From Thiocapsa marina 5811 (GTDB lineage: Bacteria > Pseudomonadota > Gammaproteobacteria > Chromatiales > Chromatiaceae): a DNA stretch of 64,000 nt. The position numbers were made by a program, and so were the translations under genes. The DNA is taken from assembly GCF_000223985.1 (NCBI RefSeq), contig NZ_AFWV01000015.1, forward strand, positions 1-64,000, read 5' to 3'. Below are positions 28,376 to 38,152 of the stretch, one piece after another. A model generated the notes under the pieces. The model saw only the letters and a list, made by a program, of their open reading frames with translations. It made no database searches and was not told the DNA's origin. Position 1 is the stretch's first letter. Each line of letters opens with the position of its first letter.

Positions 28376-29665
28376 TCAGCTCGACCGCTCGCGGGCGATC
28401 GCCCGATAACCGATATCGCGTCGGAACTGGCAGCCTTCCCACCGAATATTCTCGATGGCTTGGTAGGCCCGGGACTGGGCCTCGGAAACGCTGTTTCCGA
28501 GTGCGGTGACGCAGAGGACACGTCCGCCGTTGGTCCGAATCGCCGTTCCATCCGCCGTTGTGCCGGCCTGGAAGACCTTGACGTCCGAGGGCAACCCGGC
28601 GTTCAACCCGCTGATCGGGTGGCCGGTCTCGTAGCTGTCCGGATAACCGCCGGCCGCCATGACCACCCCCAGTGCGGGCCGCGGATCCCAGGCGGCTCTG
28701 ACCTGATCGAGACGACCTTCGATCGCGGCCAGGCACAGCTCGACCAGGTCGGATTCCAGACGCATCAGCAGCGGCTGGGTCTCCGGATCGCCGAGCCGGC
28801 AGTTGTACTCGAGCACCTTGGGTGTCCCGTCGGCGGCGATCATGAGGCCGGCGTAAAGGAAACCGACATAATGGATACCCTCGGCGGCGAGCCCGGCGAC
28901 GGTCGGCTCGATCACCTCGCGCATGACGCGATCGTGGATCTCCGGGGTGACGATCGGGGCGGGGGAATAGGCGCCCATGCCGCCGGTGTTGGGTCCGCGG
29001 TCGCCGTCGTCGCGGGCTTTGTGATCCTGCGAGGTGGCAAGCGGCAGGATGTGCGCACCGTCGACCATGACGATGAAGCTCGCCTCCTCGCCGGTCAGAA
29101 ATTCCTCGATGACCACGCGATTGCCCGCACTGCCGAAGCGCCCGGCGCCGAGCATGTCCTGCACCGCCGCCTCGGCGGTCGCGAGATCCTCGGCCAGGAT
29201 GACACCCTTGCCCGCGGCGAGACCGTCGGCCTTGATGACGATGGGTGCGCCGACGCGACGCAGATAGGCGAGCGCAGGCTCGGTCTCGGTAAAGACGCCG
29301 TAGGCCGCCGTCGGGATGCGATGGTGCGCGAGGAAATCCTTGGTGAAGGCCTTCGAGCCCTCGAGCTGCGCGGCGTCGCGGGTCGGTCCGAAACAGCGCA
29401 GACCGGCCGCCTTGAAGGCATCGACGACGCCCGCGACCAGGGGTGCCTCCGGGCCGATGATCGTCAGGTCGATTGACTGCTCGGTGGCAAAACGCACCAG
29501 TGCGGGAATGTCGTCCGCCGTGATCGGCAGATTCTCCACCTTGGGCTCATGCGCGGTGCCGCCGTTGCCGGGCGCAACGTAAACGCGCTCGGCCAGCGGC
29601 GATTGTGCGGCCTTCCACGCAAGGGCGTGCTCGCGCCCGCCATTGCCGACGATCAGGATCTTCAT
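28376..29665 (-). CDS. purD: Phosphoribosylamine-glycine ligase
   Basis: PurD joins glycine to phosphoribosylamine in purine synthesis. The 429-aa ATP-grasp protein starts MKILIVGNGGREHALAWKAA. It then shows GPEAPLVAGVVDAFKAAGL, KADGLAAGKGV (ATP-binding lysine) and EYNCRLGDPETQPLL (metal site). ATG 29665 has AGGTG about seven bases upstream; a GTG at 29674 would add three residues. Its 3' end lies 19 bp from the convergent 67-aa gene. purH is nearby on the same strand, with a lpxA homologue between them. Confidence 0.96.
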   Translation of the reverse strand: MKILIVGNGGREHALAWKAAQSPLAERVYVAPGNGGTAHEPKVENLPITADDIPALVRFATEQSIDLTIIGPEAPLVAGVVDAFKAAGLRCFGPTRDAAQLEGSKAFTKDFLAHHRIPTAAYGVFTETEPALAYLRRVGAPIVIKADGLAAGKGVILAEDLATAEAAVQDMLGAGRFGSAGNRVVIEEFLTGEEASFIVMVDGAHILPLATSQDHKARDDGDRGPNTGGMGAYSPAPIVTPEIHDRVMREVIEPTVAGLAAEGIHYVGFLYAGLMIAADGTPKVLEYNCRLGDPETQPLLMRLESDLVELCLAAIEGRLDQVRAAWDPRPALGVVMAAGGYPDSYETGHPISGLNAGLPSDVKVFQAGTTADGTAIRTNGGRVLCVTALGNSVSEAQSRAYQAIENIRWEGCQFRRDIGYRAIARERSS

Positions 29666-29676
29666 ACCTGTCACCT

Positions 29677-29763
29677 TTAAACCGCGCTCAGCGCGGTATG
29701 CGATGTTTTGGGATGGGATCGGCTCCGGCAGATTTGACGAGCGCTGGAGCCGGCGCGGTTTAA
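29677..29763. repeat. GCGGTTTA-family palindromic unit before purD
   Basis: The arms are TTAAACCGCGC (from 29677) and GCGCGGTTTAA (to 29763). An inner pair, CTCAGCGCGG, and a GGCTCCGGCAG/GCTGGAGCC stem add structure. It is closely similar to the unit at 14384-14470 and lies directly upstream of the purD start. Confidence 0.8.
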
Positions 29764-29784
29764 ACGATTAAAAAATAGATTATT

Positions 29785-29870
29785 TTAAACCGCGTCCCGG
29801 CTAAGGGTCGTGGATGCAGCCAACGTCGATCTCACTCACGAATCAGCATTTCGCTCCGGACGCGGTTCAA
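29785..29870. repeat. GCGGTTTA-family unit overlapping the lpxA-like stop
   Basis: The left arm TTAAACCGCGTCC begins at 29785 and the right arm GGACGCGGTTCAA ends at 29870. The TGA stop of the lpxA-like gene (29867-29869 on the minus strand) is inside the right arm. A 21-bp AT-rich spacer separates it from the previous unit. Confidence 0.8.
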
Positions 29871-30640
29871 AACGAGACGACGCCGCGCCGGCTTGACTGA
29901 ATGAATTCGACGATGGATCGAGTCTCCGGGCCCGGATACTCCTGCTCGGCTCGGGCGAGTGCCTCGCCCGAGCGCAGGCCGGAGCGGAAGACCAGCCGAT
30001 AGACGGCCTTGATGCGCGTGCGCTGCTCCTGCGAGAAACCGCCGCGGCGCAAGCCGACCACGTTGAGCCCCACGATGCGCGCCCGATGACCGTCGACCAA
30101 GGCGAACGGCGGCACGTCCTGCGCGACACCCGTGACCCCGGCGACCATCGCATAGGCGCCGATCCGACAGAACTGATGCACGGCGACCTGCCCCGAGAGG
30201 AAGGTCCGATCCGCCACCTCGCAATGACCGGCGAGCGTGGCCGTGTTGGCGAAGATGTTGTGGTCGCCGACGATGCAGTCATGGCCCGCATGCGAGAAGG
30301 CCATCCAATAATTGTGACTGCCGATGCGGGTGCCCGCCTCGGACTTGATGCCGCAGCTGATGTTCACCCCTTCCTTGAAGTGGTTGTGATCGCCGATCAC
30401 CAGCGGCCGCGCCAGCTCAGGCTTGAAGCCGAGGTCCTGAGGCTCCGAGCCGAGCGTCGCCCCGTGACAGACCCGGTTGTGCGCGCCCATCCGGGTCGAG
30501 CCGAAGATGCGCACGCAGGACTCGATCCGACAGCCTTCGCCGAGGACGGCCCCGGACTCGATGATCGAATAGGGGCCGACACTGACCGAGGGATGCAGGT
30601 CGGCGCCGTCTTCGATGATGGCCGTCGGGTGGATGCCCAT
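29867..30640 (-). CDS. lpxA: LpxA-like UDP-N-acetylglucosamine O-acyltransferase
   Basis: The 257-aa product is built of hexapeptide repeats (left-handed beta helix), with the LpxA start [20 protein letters not shown] and the catalytic region [20 protein letters not shown], in which both histidines of the LpxA active site are kept. It has the C-terminal helical domain ([18 protein letters not shown]). LpxA adds the first acyl chain in lipid A synthesis. The usual neighbours lpxD, fabZ and lpxB are absent; it lies alone between purH and purD, so it may be a second paralogue. Start at ATG 30640. Confidence 0.88.
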   Translation of the reverse strand: MGIHPTAIIEDGADLHPSVSVGPYSIIESGAVLGEGCRIESCVRIFGSTRMGAHNRVCHGATLGSEPQDLGFKPELARPLVIGDHNHFKEGVNISCGIKSEAGTRIGSHNYWMAFSHAGHDCIVGDHNIFANTATLAGHCEVADRTFLSGQVAVHQFCRIGAYAMVAGVTGVAQDVPPFALVDGHRARIVGLNVVGLRRGGFSQEQRTRIKAVYRLVFRSGLRSGEALARAEQEYPGPETRSIVEFIQSSRRGVVSF

Positions 30641-30701
30641 TGAACCGCGTCCTGTGTGAGTCAAGGAGGTGATGGCGTCGATCGAGGTCGGCGCGCTTCA
30701 A
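30641..30701. repeat. Degenerate GCGGTTTA-family unit before the lpxA-like gene
   Basis: TGAACCGCGTCC (from 30641) directly precedes the lpxA-like start on the complementary strand, and CGCGCTTCAA (30692-30701) is a decayed right arm. Between them lies AAGGAGGTGATGG, a strong Shine-Dalgarno-like string on the plus strand with no gene after it. Confidence 0.5.
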
Positions 30702-30719
30702 ATAATTGAAAATATAAAC

Positions 30720-30805
30720 TTAAATCGCGTTGACTCCGGCGTGGTTGGTGGCTCCAAGGCCACGCCGAAACGAAAACAGTGCCTGTCGGACCGGACGCGA
30801 TTTAA
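30720..30805. repeat. GCGGTTTA-family unit (T variant) overlapping the purH stop
   Basis: The arms are TTAAATCGCG (30720-30729) and ACGCGATTTAA (30795-30805), with compensating changes in both arms that keep pairing. The purH stop codon (30802-30804) is inside the right arm. An inner stem CGTGG...CCACG is present. Confidence 0.8.
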
Positions 30806-32361
30806 TGCCTGAAATGACGCATGCCCGTGAAGATCATCGCGATTCCGTGCTCGTTCGCGGCGGCGATGGTCTCCTCGTCGCGCATGGAGCCGCCGGGCTG
30901 GATGACGGCCGTGATGCCTGCCGCCGCGGCCTGGTCGATCCCGTCGCGGAACGGGAAGAAGGCGTCCGAGGCCATGACGGCACCGGCGACCACGAGGCCC
31001 GCCTGCTCGGCCTTGATGGAGGCGATGCGTGCGGAGTTCACTCGGCTCATCTGGCCGGCGCCCACACCGATCGTCATGGCGTCGCGGCCGTAGACGATGG
31101 CGTTGGATTTGACGAACTTGGCCACCCGCCAGGCGAAGAGCAGGTCGGCAAGCTCCTGCTCGCTCGGCGCGCGCTCGGTGACGGTCTTCAGCGACTCGGT
31201 CAGGCGCAAGTCGGCATCCTGGACCAGCAGACCGCCGTTCACGCGCTTGTAGTCGAGCCGGTGGACCAGCTCGCTGTCCCACTCGCCGCATTCGAGCAAC
31301 CGGACGTTCTTTTTGGCGGCGACCGCCTCGCTTGCCTCGGCGGTCACTCGAGGCGCGATGATGACCTCGACGAACTGACGCTCGACGATGGTTCGGGCCG
31401 TCTCGCCGTCGAGCTCGCCGTTGAAGGCGATGATGCCGCCGAAGGCCGATTCCGGGTCGGTGCTGTAGGCGCGCTCGTAGGCATCCAACAGGTTGGCGCC
31501 CAGGGCGACACCGCAGGGGTTGGCGTGCTTGACGATGACGCAAGCGGGGCCCTCGGAAAACTGCTTCACGCACTCGAGCGCCGCATCGGTATCGGCGATG
31601 TTGTTGTAGGACAGCTCCTTGCCTTGGATCTGGTTTGCCGTGGCGATGCTGGTTTCCAGGGCGCCGTGCTCGATGTAGAAGGCCGCGTTCTGATGCGGAT
31701 TCTCGCCATAGCGCATGGATTGCTTGCGAGCGAGCTGCAGGCTCAGTGTGCGCGGGAAGGCGCCGGGGGTGTCGGTCGCGAGCCTTGCGCCGAGATAATT
31801 GGCGATGGCGCCGTCGTAGCGGGCGGTATGCTCGAAGGCCTTGACCGCCAGATCGAAGCGCGTGGCCTCGCTCACCCCGCCGTGGGCGGCGATCTCCGCG
31901 GTGATACGGGGGTAGTCGGCCGAGTCGACGACCACGGAAACGGACGCGTGGTTCTTGGCCGCGGCGCGCAGCAGGGTCGGTCCGCCGATATCGATGTTCT
32001 CGATGGCCGTGGCCAGATCGCAGGCCGGATCGGCCACGGTCTGCTCGAAGGGGTAGAGATTCACGACGACCAGGTCGATCGGCTTGATCTCGTTCTCCCG
32101 CATGACCCGGTCGTCCACGCCGCGACGGCCGAGGATCCCGCCGTGGATGCGCGGGTGCAGGGTTTTGACCCGACCGTCCATCATCTCGGGGAAGCCGGTG
32201 TAGTCGGAGACCTCCGTCACCGGGATGCCCTGCTCGGTGAGGAGCCGGGCAGTCCCGCCGGTGGAGAGGATCTCCACGCCTTTGGCGGCAAGCTCGCGGG
32301 CGAAGGCGGCCAAGCCGGTCTTGTCGGACACGCTGATCAGGGCGCGATGAATGGAGTGCAT
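30802..32361 (-). CDS. purH: Bifunctional AICAR formyltransferase/IMP cyclohydrolase
   Basis: PurH performs the last two steps of IMP synthesis. The 519-aa product has the N-terminal IMP cyclohydrolase domain ([44 protein letters not shown]). The C-terminal AICAR formyltransferase domain shows [31 protein letters not shown] and [20 protein letters not shown]. Its stop lies within a palindromic repeat. fis lies 61 bp upstream on the same strand. Confidence 0.97.
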   Translation of the reverse strand: MHSIHRALISVSDKTGLAAFARELAAKGVEILSTGGTARLLTEQGIPVTEVSDYTGFPEMMDGRVKTLHPRIHGGILGRRGVDDRVMRENEIKPIDLVVVNLYPFEQTVADPACDLATAIENIDIGGPTLLRAAAKNHASVSVVVDSADYPRITAEIAAHGGVSEATRFDLAVKAFEHTARYDGAIANYLGARLATDTPGAFPRTLSLQLARKQSMRYGENPHQNAAFYIEHGALETSIATANQIQGKELSYNNIADTDAALECVKQFSEGPACVIVKHANPCGVALGANLLDAYERAYSTDPESAFGGIIAFNGELDGETARTIVERQFVEVIIAPRVTAEASEAVAAKKNVRLLECGEWDSELVHRLDYKRVNGGLLVQDADLRLTESLKTVTERAPSEQELADLLFAWRVAKFVKSNAIVYGRDAMTIGVGAGQMSRVNSARIASIKAEQAGLVVAGAVMASDAFFPFRDGIDQAAAAGITAVIQPGGSMRDEETIAAANEHGIAMIFTGMRHFRH

Positions 32362-32422
32362 GGAGGTCGATCCGGGTCTGATGATCTGAATGAGGGCGCG
32401 CGGTGCGGCCGGGGATTCGGGG

Positions 32423-32731
32423 TCAGCGCGCGCGCTCGATCCCGTACGCGGCGAGGCGCTTGCGCAGGGTGGCGCGCGTCAAGCCGAGGATCTTCGCGGC
32501 GTGGCTCAGGTTGCCGTTGGTGTGGTCCAGAACGGTGTCGAACATGGGGCGCTCGACTTCCTCGAGCACCAGGGCGTAGAGGTTGGCCACGTCGTGTCCC
32601 GCCATGTTCTCCAGGTAGAAGCGCAGCGCATCCTGCACGCATTTGCTCAAGGGGTCGGTGCGATCCGCCTCCACCACCTGCAGCCCCGTCGATGTCGGTT
32701 CGGATACACTGTCCAAGGCGACTGAATTCAT
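32423..32731 (-). CDS. fis: DNA-binding protein Fis
   Basis: This 102-aa nucleoid protein and global regulator has the C-terminal helix-turn-helix ([20 protein letters not shown]) and a preceding [20 protein letters not shown] dimerisation helix. Its start overlaps the dusB stop (ATGA), reproducing the enterobacterial dusB-fis operon, so the two are translationally linked. purH follows downstream. Confidence 0.96.
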   Translation of the reverse strand: MNSVALDSVSEPTSTGLQVVEADRTDPLSKCVQDALRFYLENMAGHDVANLYALVLEEVERPMFDTVLDHTNGNLSHAAKILGLTRATLRKRLAAYGIERAR

Positions 32732-33726
32732 GCTGCTTGATTCTCCGTTTCGGGGCATTGCTCGAAGAACGCGGCGACCCGCGACAACTGCTCCGCCGGG
32801 GTTTCTGTCCCGTTGACGATGTCTCTGAAGGCCGCTGCACCCGGTAAGTAACGGCAGTACCAGGAGATGTGTTTGCGTGCGATCCGCACGCCGGCATGGG
32901 CGCCGTAAAAGCGATACAGGGCATCGAGATGCTCGCGCAGGAGCGCATGGATCCAGTGCCCGGGCGGCTCGACCGGCAGGGTGCCCGAGGTCAGGTAAGC
33001 CGCGACGTCGCGGAAGATCCAGGGACGCCCCCGGGCCGCGCGTCCGATCATGATAGCATCGGCGCCGGTGCAGTCCAGAACCTGTTTCGCGCGTTCGGGG
33101 CTCGTGATGTCGCCGTTGGCGATAAGCGGTATCGTCACGGCCGCGCGGACGGCACGGAGCGTGTCGTATTCGGCGGGTACGCCGTAGCTGCAGGCACGCG
33201 TACGCCCGTGGACGGTCAAGGCGGCGATCCCGGACTCCTGCGCGATCTGCGCAACCCGCACGGCATTGCGGGTCTCGGGCGACCAGCCTGTGCGGATCTT
33301 CAAGGTGACCGGGACCGCGACCGCAGCCACCACGGACTCGAGGATGCGCCCGACCAGGACCTCGTCGCGCAGCAGCGCAGAGCCCGCCGCGCGTTTGCAG
33401 ACCTTCTTTGCGGGACAGCCCATATTGATGTCGACGATGTCGGCGCCCAGGTCGACATTGATCCGGGCCGCTTCGGCCATGTCGAGCGGATCCGCGCCGA
33501 CGATCTGCGCCGACACCGGACCGGCCTCGCCCGCGTAGTCCAGACGTCGCACCGATTTGCGAGTGCCCCAAAGCGCGGTGTTCGAGGAGACCATCTCGGC
33601 AACCGCGAGCCCTGCACCCAGACGCCGACAAAGCGCACGGAACGGACGATCGCTCACCCCGGCCATCGGGGCAAGGATGAGATTGTTTTCGAAGCGGTGG
33701 GGGCCGATGGCGAATGAGCGATTCAT
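32728..33726 (-). CDS. dusB: tRNA-dihydrouridine synthase B
   Basis: DusB is an FMN enzyme that reduces uridines in the tRNA D-loop. The 332-aa TIM-barrel product has LILAPMAGVSDRPFRALCRR and VDINMGCPAKKVCKRAAGSA with the catalytic Cys. VHGRTRACSY and ANGDITSPERAKQVL follow, plus a short helical C-terminal domain. ATG 33726 is the family start; the frame opens upstream into a repeat-containing spacer. It is coupled to fis. Confidence 0.96.
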   Translation of the reverse strand: MNRSFAIGPHRFENNLILAPMAGVSDRPFRALCRRLGAGLAVAEMVSSNTALWGTRKSVRRLDYAGEAGPVSAQIVGADPLDMAEAARINVDLGADIVDINMGCPAKKVCKRAAGSALLRDEVLVGRILESVVAAVAVPVTLKIRTGWSPETRNAVRVAQIAQESGIAALTVHGRTRACSYGVPAEYDTLRAVRAAVTIPLIANGDITSPERAKQVLDCTGADAIMIGRAARGRPWIFRDVAAYLTSGTLPVEPPGHWIHALLREHLDALYRFYGAHAGVRIARKHISWYCRYLPGAAAFRDIVNGTETPAEQLSRVAAFFEQCPETENQAA

Positions 33727-33828
33727 GGACGGACTCGATACAGTAGGCGCGATTGAAGCAATCATGTTTCGAAACGAGCCTGACTCGCCCGCCCGGCCAC
33801 GTCGCCGATCGGAGCGGTCGGGTCGACA

Positions 33829-33915
33829 TGTAGGATCGGGCGGACATGCGAGAGTGCAGTCCACCGATCCCTGATCCGGCGCCGGTGGACTGCGCTACGC
33901 TTGTCCACCCTACCG
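33829..33915. repeat. GGTGGAC repetitive element at the prmA stop
   Basis: Read on the minus strand, GTAGGGTGGACAAGCGTAGC begins at the prmA stop (the TAG is part of it) and is followed by GCAGTCCACC. A downstream GGTGGACTGC forms a 10-12-bp stem with it. The motif resembles the GTAGGGTGGAC-type intergenic repeats seen in many proteobacteria. It fills much of the prmA-dusB gap. Confidence 0.65.
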
Positions 33916-34812
33916 GCGCGTCCCGCAGATGAGTGCCCAATCCTCGCGCAGGCGTGTCGGTGCGAGCTCGATCCGCTCGTCATAGGCCGCGCGGACTGTC
34001 GCGACCTGCTCGGCAAGCACGCCCGAGACGGCCAGCGCGCCGCCCGGTCGCAGCGACCGGACAAGCCGAGGGGCCAGCGAGATCAGCGGCCCGGCGAGGA
34101 TGTTGGCGATGGTGACATCGACCTTCAGCTCGGGCATCTCGTCAGGCCCGTAGATCTCGAGCCGGTCTGCGATCCCGTTTGCAAGGGCGTTGTCCCGCGT
34201 TGCTTCTAAGGCTTGGGGATCATGGTCGACGGCGATCGCTCGTGCAGCGCCCAAGCGCAGCGCCGCGATCGCCAAGATCCCCGAGCCGCAGCCGTAATCC
34301 AGAACCGTTTTGCCGTCGAGCGCGGTACCGTCGAGCCACTCCAAACAGAGCGCGGTGGTCGGATGATGCCCGGTCCCGAAGGCCAGCCCCGGATCAAGCG
34401 CGACGACCACGGCCTCGGCGACGGACTCCGGATCATCCGGATCCTGCCCGTGCGGACAGACCCAAAGACGCCGACCGAAGCGGGTCGGCTTGAAGGTGTC
34501 GAGCCAGACCCGCTCCCAGACCTGATCCTCGATCCGTTCGACGCGAGGCCCGCAAGCACCTGCGGAGCGCGGCTCGCGCACCAGTTGATCGACCAAACGG
34601 CCGACCACTGCCTCGCCCTCGGGATCCGCATCGAACAGTGCCGAGACCTTGACCTGCGACCAGAGCGGCGTCTCGCCCGGGCCCGGCTCGAGCTGGGGTT
34701 CGTCGGCGGCATCGGCGAGCGTTACGGAGAGTGCGCCGGCGTCTTCCAGGACGGCGGCGATTCCCTCGGCGTCCGGTTTCGGCACCTCGATCGAAAGCTG
34801 CAGCCAACCCAT
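33910..34812 (-). CDS. prmA: Ribosomal protein L11 methyltransferase
   Basis: PrmA trimethylates ribosomal protein L11. The 300-aa product has an N-terminal substrate-recognition domain (MGWLQLSIEVPKPDAEGIAA) and a SAM-binding domain with FGTGHHPTTALCLEWL, VLDYGCGSGILAIAALRLGA and VTIANILAGPLISLAP, all classic PrmA motifs. In this group prmA usually follows accC; here it is transcribed in the same direction as accC, about 286 bp downstream, across two palindromic repeats. Confidence 0.97.
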   Translation of the reverse strand: MGWLQLSIEVPKPDAEGIAAVLEDAGALSVTLADAADEPQLEPGPGETPLWSQVKVSALFDADPEGEAVVGRLVDQLVREPRSAGACGPRVERIEDQVWERVWLDTFKPTRFGRRLWVCPHGQDPDDPESVAEAVVVALDPGLAFGTGHHPTTALCLEWLDGTALDGKTVLDYGCGSGILAIAALRLGAARAIAVDHDPQALEATRDNALANGIADRLEIYGPDEMPELKVDVTIANILAGPLISLAPRLVRSLRPGGALAVSGVLAEQVATVRAAYDERIELAPTRLREDWALICGTRR

Positions 34813-34899
34813 TTAAATCGCGTCCGGCACAATATGCGCAGTGTTCATGCGGTCTCGATCTCGCAGCGGTTCGTAAGCGCCGGAGTCGACGCGATTTAA
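34813..34899. repeat. GCGGTTTA-family unit (T variant) before prmA
   Basis: The arms are TTAAATCGCGTCC (from 34813) and GACGCGATTTAA (to 34899), starting directly next to the prmA start codon. The inner ACAATATGCGCAGTGTTCAT follows the family pattern. Confidence 0.8.
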
Positions 34900-35012
34900 G
34901 TGACTAAAAGATCGGATTGATTGCGTTGCGCGAGGGCATCGGCGAGTCCGATCCAGCCCCGAGTGCCTACCTGCCTCGAAGCCGGTCCGAGTCATTCGTT
35001 AGTCTTAACGTC

Positions 35013-35096
35013 CTGAACCGCGTCGCGCCGAGTCATCCAATCGCGCCGACATCGACGCCCTCTCGAACGTTTCATGTCGCTCGAAACGCGGTTCAG
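35013..35096. repeat. GCGGTTTA-family unit (CTGAACC variant) after accC
   Basis: The arms are CTGAACCGCG (35013-35022) and CGCGGTTCAG (35087-35096), a 10-bp perfect pair. It ends three bases from the accC stop. It is the rightmost unit of this family that I found in the window. Confidence 0.8.
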
Positions 35097-35098
35097 CA

Positions 35099-36439
35099 TC
35101 ACATGCCGAGCTTCTTTTCCAGATAGTGGATGTTCGCCCCGCCCGCCAGGAATGCCCCGTCCCTGAGGATCGATCGCTGCAGCTTGATATTGGTGTTGAT
35201 GCCGTCGATCACCGTCTCGCGCAGCGCATTGCACATCCGCGCGATCGCGGCCTCGCGGTCTTCCCCGTGGGTGATCAGCTTGCCGATCATGGAGTCGTAA
35301 TAGCGCGGCACCGTGTAGCCGGTATAGATGTGCGTTTCGAGTCGCACGCCCGGACCGCCGGGGGCATGGAATTCGGTGATCTTGCCGGGACTCGGCATGA
35401 AGGTCTCGGAGTCCTCGGCGTTGAGACGGCACTCCACGGCATGGCCGCGGATTACGATGTCGTCCTGCGTATAGCGCAGCGGCTCGCCGGCGGCGATCAG
35501 GATCTGCTCTTTGACGATGTCCACGCCCGTGACCATCTCGGTGACCGGGTGCTCGACCTGCACGCGCGTGTTCATCTCGATGAAATAGAAGCAGCCGTTC
35601 TCGAAAAGGAATTCGAAAGTGCCGGCGCCGCGATAGCCGATGGTGCGGCAGGCCTCCGCACAGCGCTCGCCGATCTCTCTGCGTTGCGCCTCGGTGATGC
35701 CGGGCGCGGGCGCCTCCTCGACCACCTTCTGGTGGCGGCGTTGCATGGAGCAGTCGCGCTCGCCGAGGTGGATCGCGTTGCCGTGCTGGTCCGAGAGCAC
35801 CTGGAACTCGATGTGACGCGGGTTCTCCAGGTACTTCTCCATGTAGACCATGTCGTTGTTGAAGGCCGCGGCGGCCTCCGCCTTGGTCAGGGAAATGGCG
35901 TTCAACAAGGTCGCCTCGGAATGCACCACCCGCATCCCGCGTCCGCCGCCGCCGCCGGACGCCTTGATGATCACCGGGTAGCCAATCTGACGGGCGATCT
36001 CCAACGTGCGTTTTTTGTCGTCGTCGAGCGGGCCATCGGAGCCGGGTACGCACGGCACGCCGGCCTTGTTCATGGCGGCGATCGCCGAGACCTTGTCGCC
36101 CATCAGGCGAATGGTCTCGGGCCGCGGACCGATGAAGATGAATCCGGAGCGCTCCACGCGCTCGGCGAAATCGGCATTCTCGGACAAAAAGCCGTAGCCC
36201 GGGTGGATGGCGACCGTGTCGGTCACCTCGGCTGCGCTGATGATCGCCGGCACGTTGAGATAGCTGTGCAGCGAGGCGGCCGGGCCGATGCAGACCGACT
36301 CGTCGGCCAAGAGGACGTGCTTGAGGTCGCGGTCCGCTTCGGAATGCACCGCGACCGTCTTGATGCCCAGCTCGCGACAGGCGCGCAGGATCCGGAGCGC
36401 GATCTCGCCCCGGTTGGCGATCAGGACCTTCTCGATCAT
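35099..36439 (-). CDS. accC: Biotin carboxylase subunit of acetyl-CoA carboxylase
   Basis: AccC carboxylates the biotin of AccB using ATP and bicarbonate, the first step of fatty-acid synthesis. The 446-aa ATP-grasp product has [20 protein letters not shown], the glycine-rich loop [34 protein letters not shown] and [17 protein letters not shown] 36439 gives the usual N-terminus; an ATG three codons earlier (36448) is possible, and neither has a strong ribosome site. The gene is 92 bp downstream of accB. Confidence 0.97.
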   Translation of the reverse strand: MIEKVLIANRGEIALRILRACRELGIKTVAVHSEADRDLKHVLLADESVCIGPAASLHSYLNVPAIISAAEVTDTVAIHPGYGFLSENADFAERVERSGFIFIGPRPETIRLMGDKVSAIAAMNKAGVPCVPGSDGPLDDDKKRTLEIARQIGYPVIIKASGGGGGRGMRVVHSEATLLNAISLTKAEAAAAFNNDMVYMEKYLENPRHIEFQVLSDQHGNAIHLGERDCSMQRRHQKVVEEAPAPGITEAQRREIGERCAEACRTIGYRGAGTFEFLFENGCFYFIEMNTRVQVEHPVTEMVTGVDIVKEQILIAAGEPLRYTQDDIVIRGHAVECRLNAEDSETFMPSPGKITEFHAPGGPGVRLETHIYTGYTVPRYYDSMIGKLITHGEDREAAIARMCNALRETVIDGINTNIKLQRSILRDGAFLAGGANIHYLEKKLGM

Positions 36440-36531
36440 TGCAGGCATGGTGGCGATGTCTTTGCTGGATGAGGCGAGGCGCGTCGGGGGAGGGCGCCGG
36501 CGCTTGACGACGGGGGCTTTACCCTCCGCCC

Positions 36532-36993
36532 TTATTCGATGACGAACAGCGGCTGGTTGTACTCGACCGGCTGACCGTTCTCGACCAGGATACGTCTGAT
36601 CTTACCGCCTTGCTCGCACTCGATCTGGTTGAGGATCTTCATCGCCTCGATGATGCAGAGCGTCTCGCCTGCCTTCACGCTCTGGCCTTCCTCCACGAAC
36701 GGCTTGGAGCCCGGCGAGGGGGCGCGATAAAAGGTTCCGACCATGGGCGAGCGTACGACCTCGCCTTCCATCTCGCCGAAATCGTCCTCGCCGTCTTCGT
36801 CCCTGCCGGCTTGTGCTGGGCTGGCCGCGACCGCGCCTGTGGTCATCGGCATGGGCTGAGGCATGTACATCGGCATTGCGCCGCTGCCGTGTCGGCTGAT
36901 GCGGACCGATTCCTCGCCCTCGTGGATCTCGATCTCCGCGACGTCGGATTGCTCCAACAGCTCGATCAGCTTCTTTACCTTGCGGATATCCAT
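36532..36993 (-). CDS. accB: Biotin carboxyl carrier protein of acetyl-CoA carboxylase
   Basis: The 153-aa product has an N-terminal helical domain ([20 protein letters not shown]), a Met/Pro/Ala-rich linker (about 38-80), and the biotinyl domain with the thumb [15 protein letters not shown]. The biotinylated Lys is in EAMKILN (the usual motif is EAMKLMN; Leu-Met is replaced by Ile-Leu). aroQ is two bases upstream and accC follows, the conserved aroQ-accB-accC order. Confidence 0.97.
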   Translation of the reverse strand: MDIRKVKKLIELLEQSDVAEIEIHEGEESVRISRHGSGAMPMYMPQPMPMTTGAVAASPAQAGRDEDGEDDFGEMEGEVVRSPMVGTFYRAPSPGSKPFVEEGQSVKAGETLCIIEAMKILNQIECEQGGKIRRILVENGQPVEYNQPLFVIE

Positions 36994-36995
36994 GG

Positions 36996-37457
36996 TCAGT
37001 GGTTCTCGTTGGAAAGGTCAGGCGCGAGGCGCCCGGCCGCGGCGCGCAATGCTGAAAAGTAGCCCTCGGCCCCGAGCCCGCTGATGACGCCGACGGCGAT
37101 GTCGGAGAAATAGGAGTGGGCCCGAAACGGCTCCCGGGCGTGCACGTTGGACAGGTGCACCTCGATAAAGGGAATCCCGACCCCGAGCAGCGCATCGCGC
37201 AGGGCGACGCTGGTGTGGGTGAAGGCGGCGGGATTCAGGATGATAAAGCGAACCCCCTCGAGTCCGGCACGATGGACCGCCTCGATCAGGACATGCTCGG
37301 CGTTGCTCTGGATGCACTCCAGCGTGAAGCCTTCAGCCCGTGCCGCATCCTCCAAGCCCTGGTGGATCTGCGCCAGCGTGGCGCGGCCGTAATGCTCAGG
37401 CTCGCGGGTTCCGAGCAGGTTGAGGTTCGGTCCATTCAGGACCAAGATCGCGGCCAT
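36996..37457 (-). CDS. aroQ: Type II 3-dehydroquinate dehydratase
   Basis: AroQ dehydrates 3-dehydroquinate in the shikimate pathway. The 153-aa product has [21 protein letters not shown] with the active-site Asn, Arg and Tyr. [19 protein letters not shown] and the catalytic His region [20 protein letters not shown] follow. ATG 37457 gives the family start; the frame opens six codons earlier. Only two bases separate it from accB. Confidence 0.97.
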   Translation of the reverse strand: MAAILVLNGPNLNLLGTREPEHYGRATLAQIHQGLEDAARAEGFTLECIQSNAEHVLIEAVHRAGLEGVRFIILNPAAFTHTSVALRDALLGVGIPFIEVHLSNVHAREPFRAHSYFSDIAVGVISGLGAEGYFSALRAAAGRLAPDLSNENH

Positions 37458-37564
37458 CCGGTCAATGTGCTCCAACGCGTCCGAGTCTCAGTGTACCCGC
37501 CGGTCTGCTTTGGATCGGCGGGAAATCGGCGCGAATTGTGCGGATTTTACGCGATGTTGTCCAG

Positions 37565-38152
37565 CTAAGACGCGTCCTTGTCGGCTCCTGCAGGATGCTC
37601 CGTCCCGACCAAGGCGCCGAGCTCGGCCTTGAGCTCGGCCGCGGCGACCTCGCCGGTACGGCTGAAGACACGGCGTCCGCTGCGGTCGAAGATCACCGTG
37701 AAGGGCAGACCTTCGACCCGGTTTCCGAGTCGTTTCGAGAGGGCGACAGCCTCCGGGTTGGCCATCAGGATGGGGTAGTTGACCGGGTACTGTGCGACGA
37801 ACGCCTCGACGTCTTCGAGGCGATCCACGGCGATGCCCACCACCTGCACGCCGGCTTCGCCGAGTGCCTGCTGCGTTTCGATAAAGAGCGGCATCTCGCG
37901 AACGCAGGGAGGGCACCAGCTCGCCCAGTAGTTGACGACCACGACCTTGCCCGCCCAGGCATCGCTGCTGATCTTCGCTCCGGCGAGGTCGGTCAGGCCG
38001 AAGTCGGGCAAGGTCTGAAGCGGTGCGGATTGACGGATCGCCAAGCCCGTTTTCGGTTTCGGCGCTTCGATCCAGCGTTGGCTCACGACGGCGACCCCGA
38101 CGCTGATCCCGCCCGCGAGCAGAATGACCATCCCCGTGCGAATGGCACTCAT
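37565..38152 (-). CDS. TlpA/ResA-type membrane-anchored thioredoxin-like protein
   Basis: The 195-aa product has an N-terminal signal/anchor (MVILLAGGISVGVAVV) and a TlpA-like fold with the redox motif WCPPC in VVNYWASWCPPCVREMPLF. It is expected to face the periplasm and reduce disulfides, for example in cytochrome c maturation. Its start overlaps the dsbD stop (ATGA), so it probably receives electrons from that DsbD. Confidence 0.9.
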   Translation of the reverse strand: MSAIRTGMVILLAGGISVGVAVVSQRWIEAPKPKTGLAIRQSAPLQTLPDFGLTDLAGAKISSDAWAGKVVVVNYWASWCPPCVREMPLFIETQQALGEAGVQVVGIAVDRLEDVEAFVAQYPVNYPILMANPEAVALSKRLGNRVEGLPFTVIFDRSGRRVFSRTGEVAAAELKAELGALVGTEHPAGADKDAS

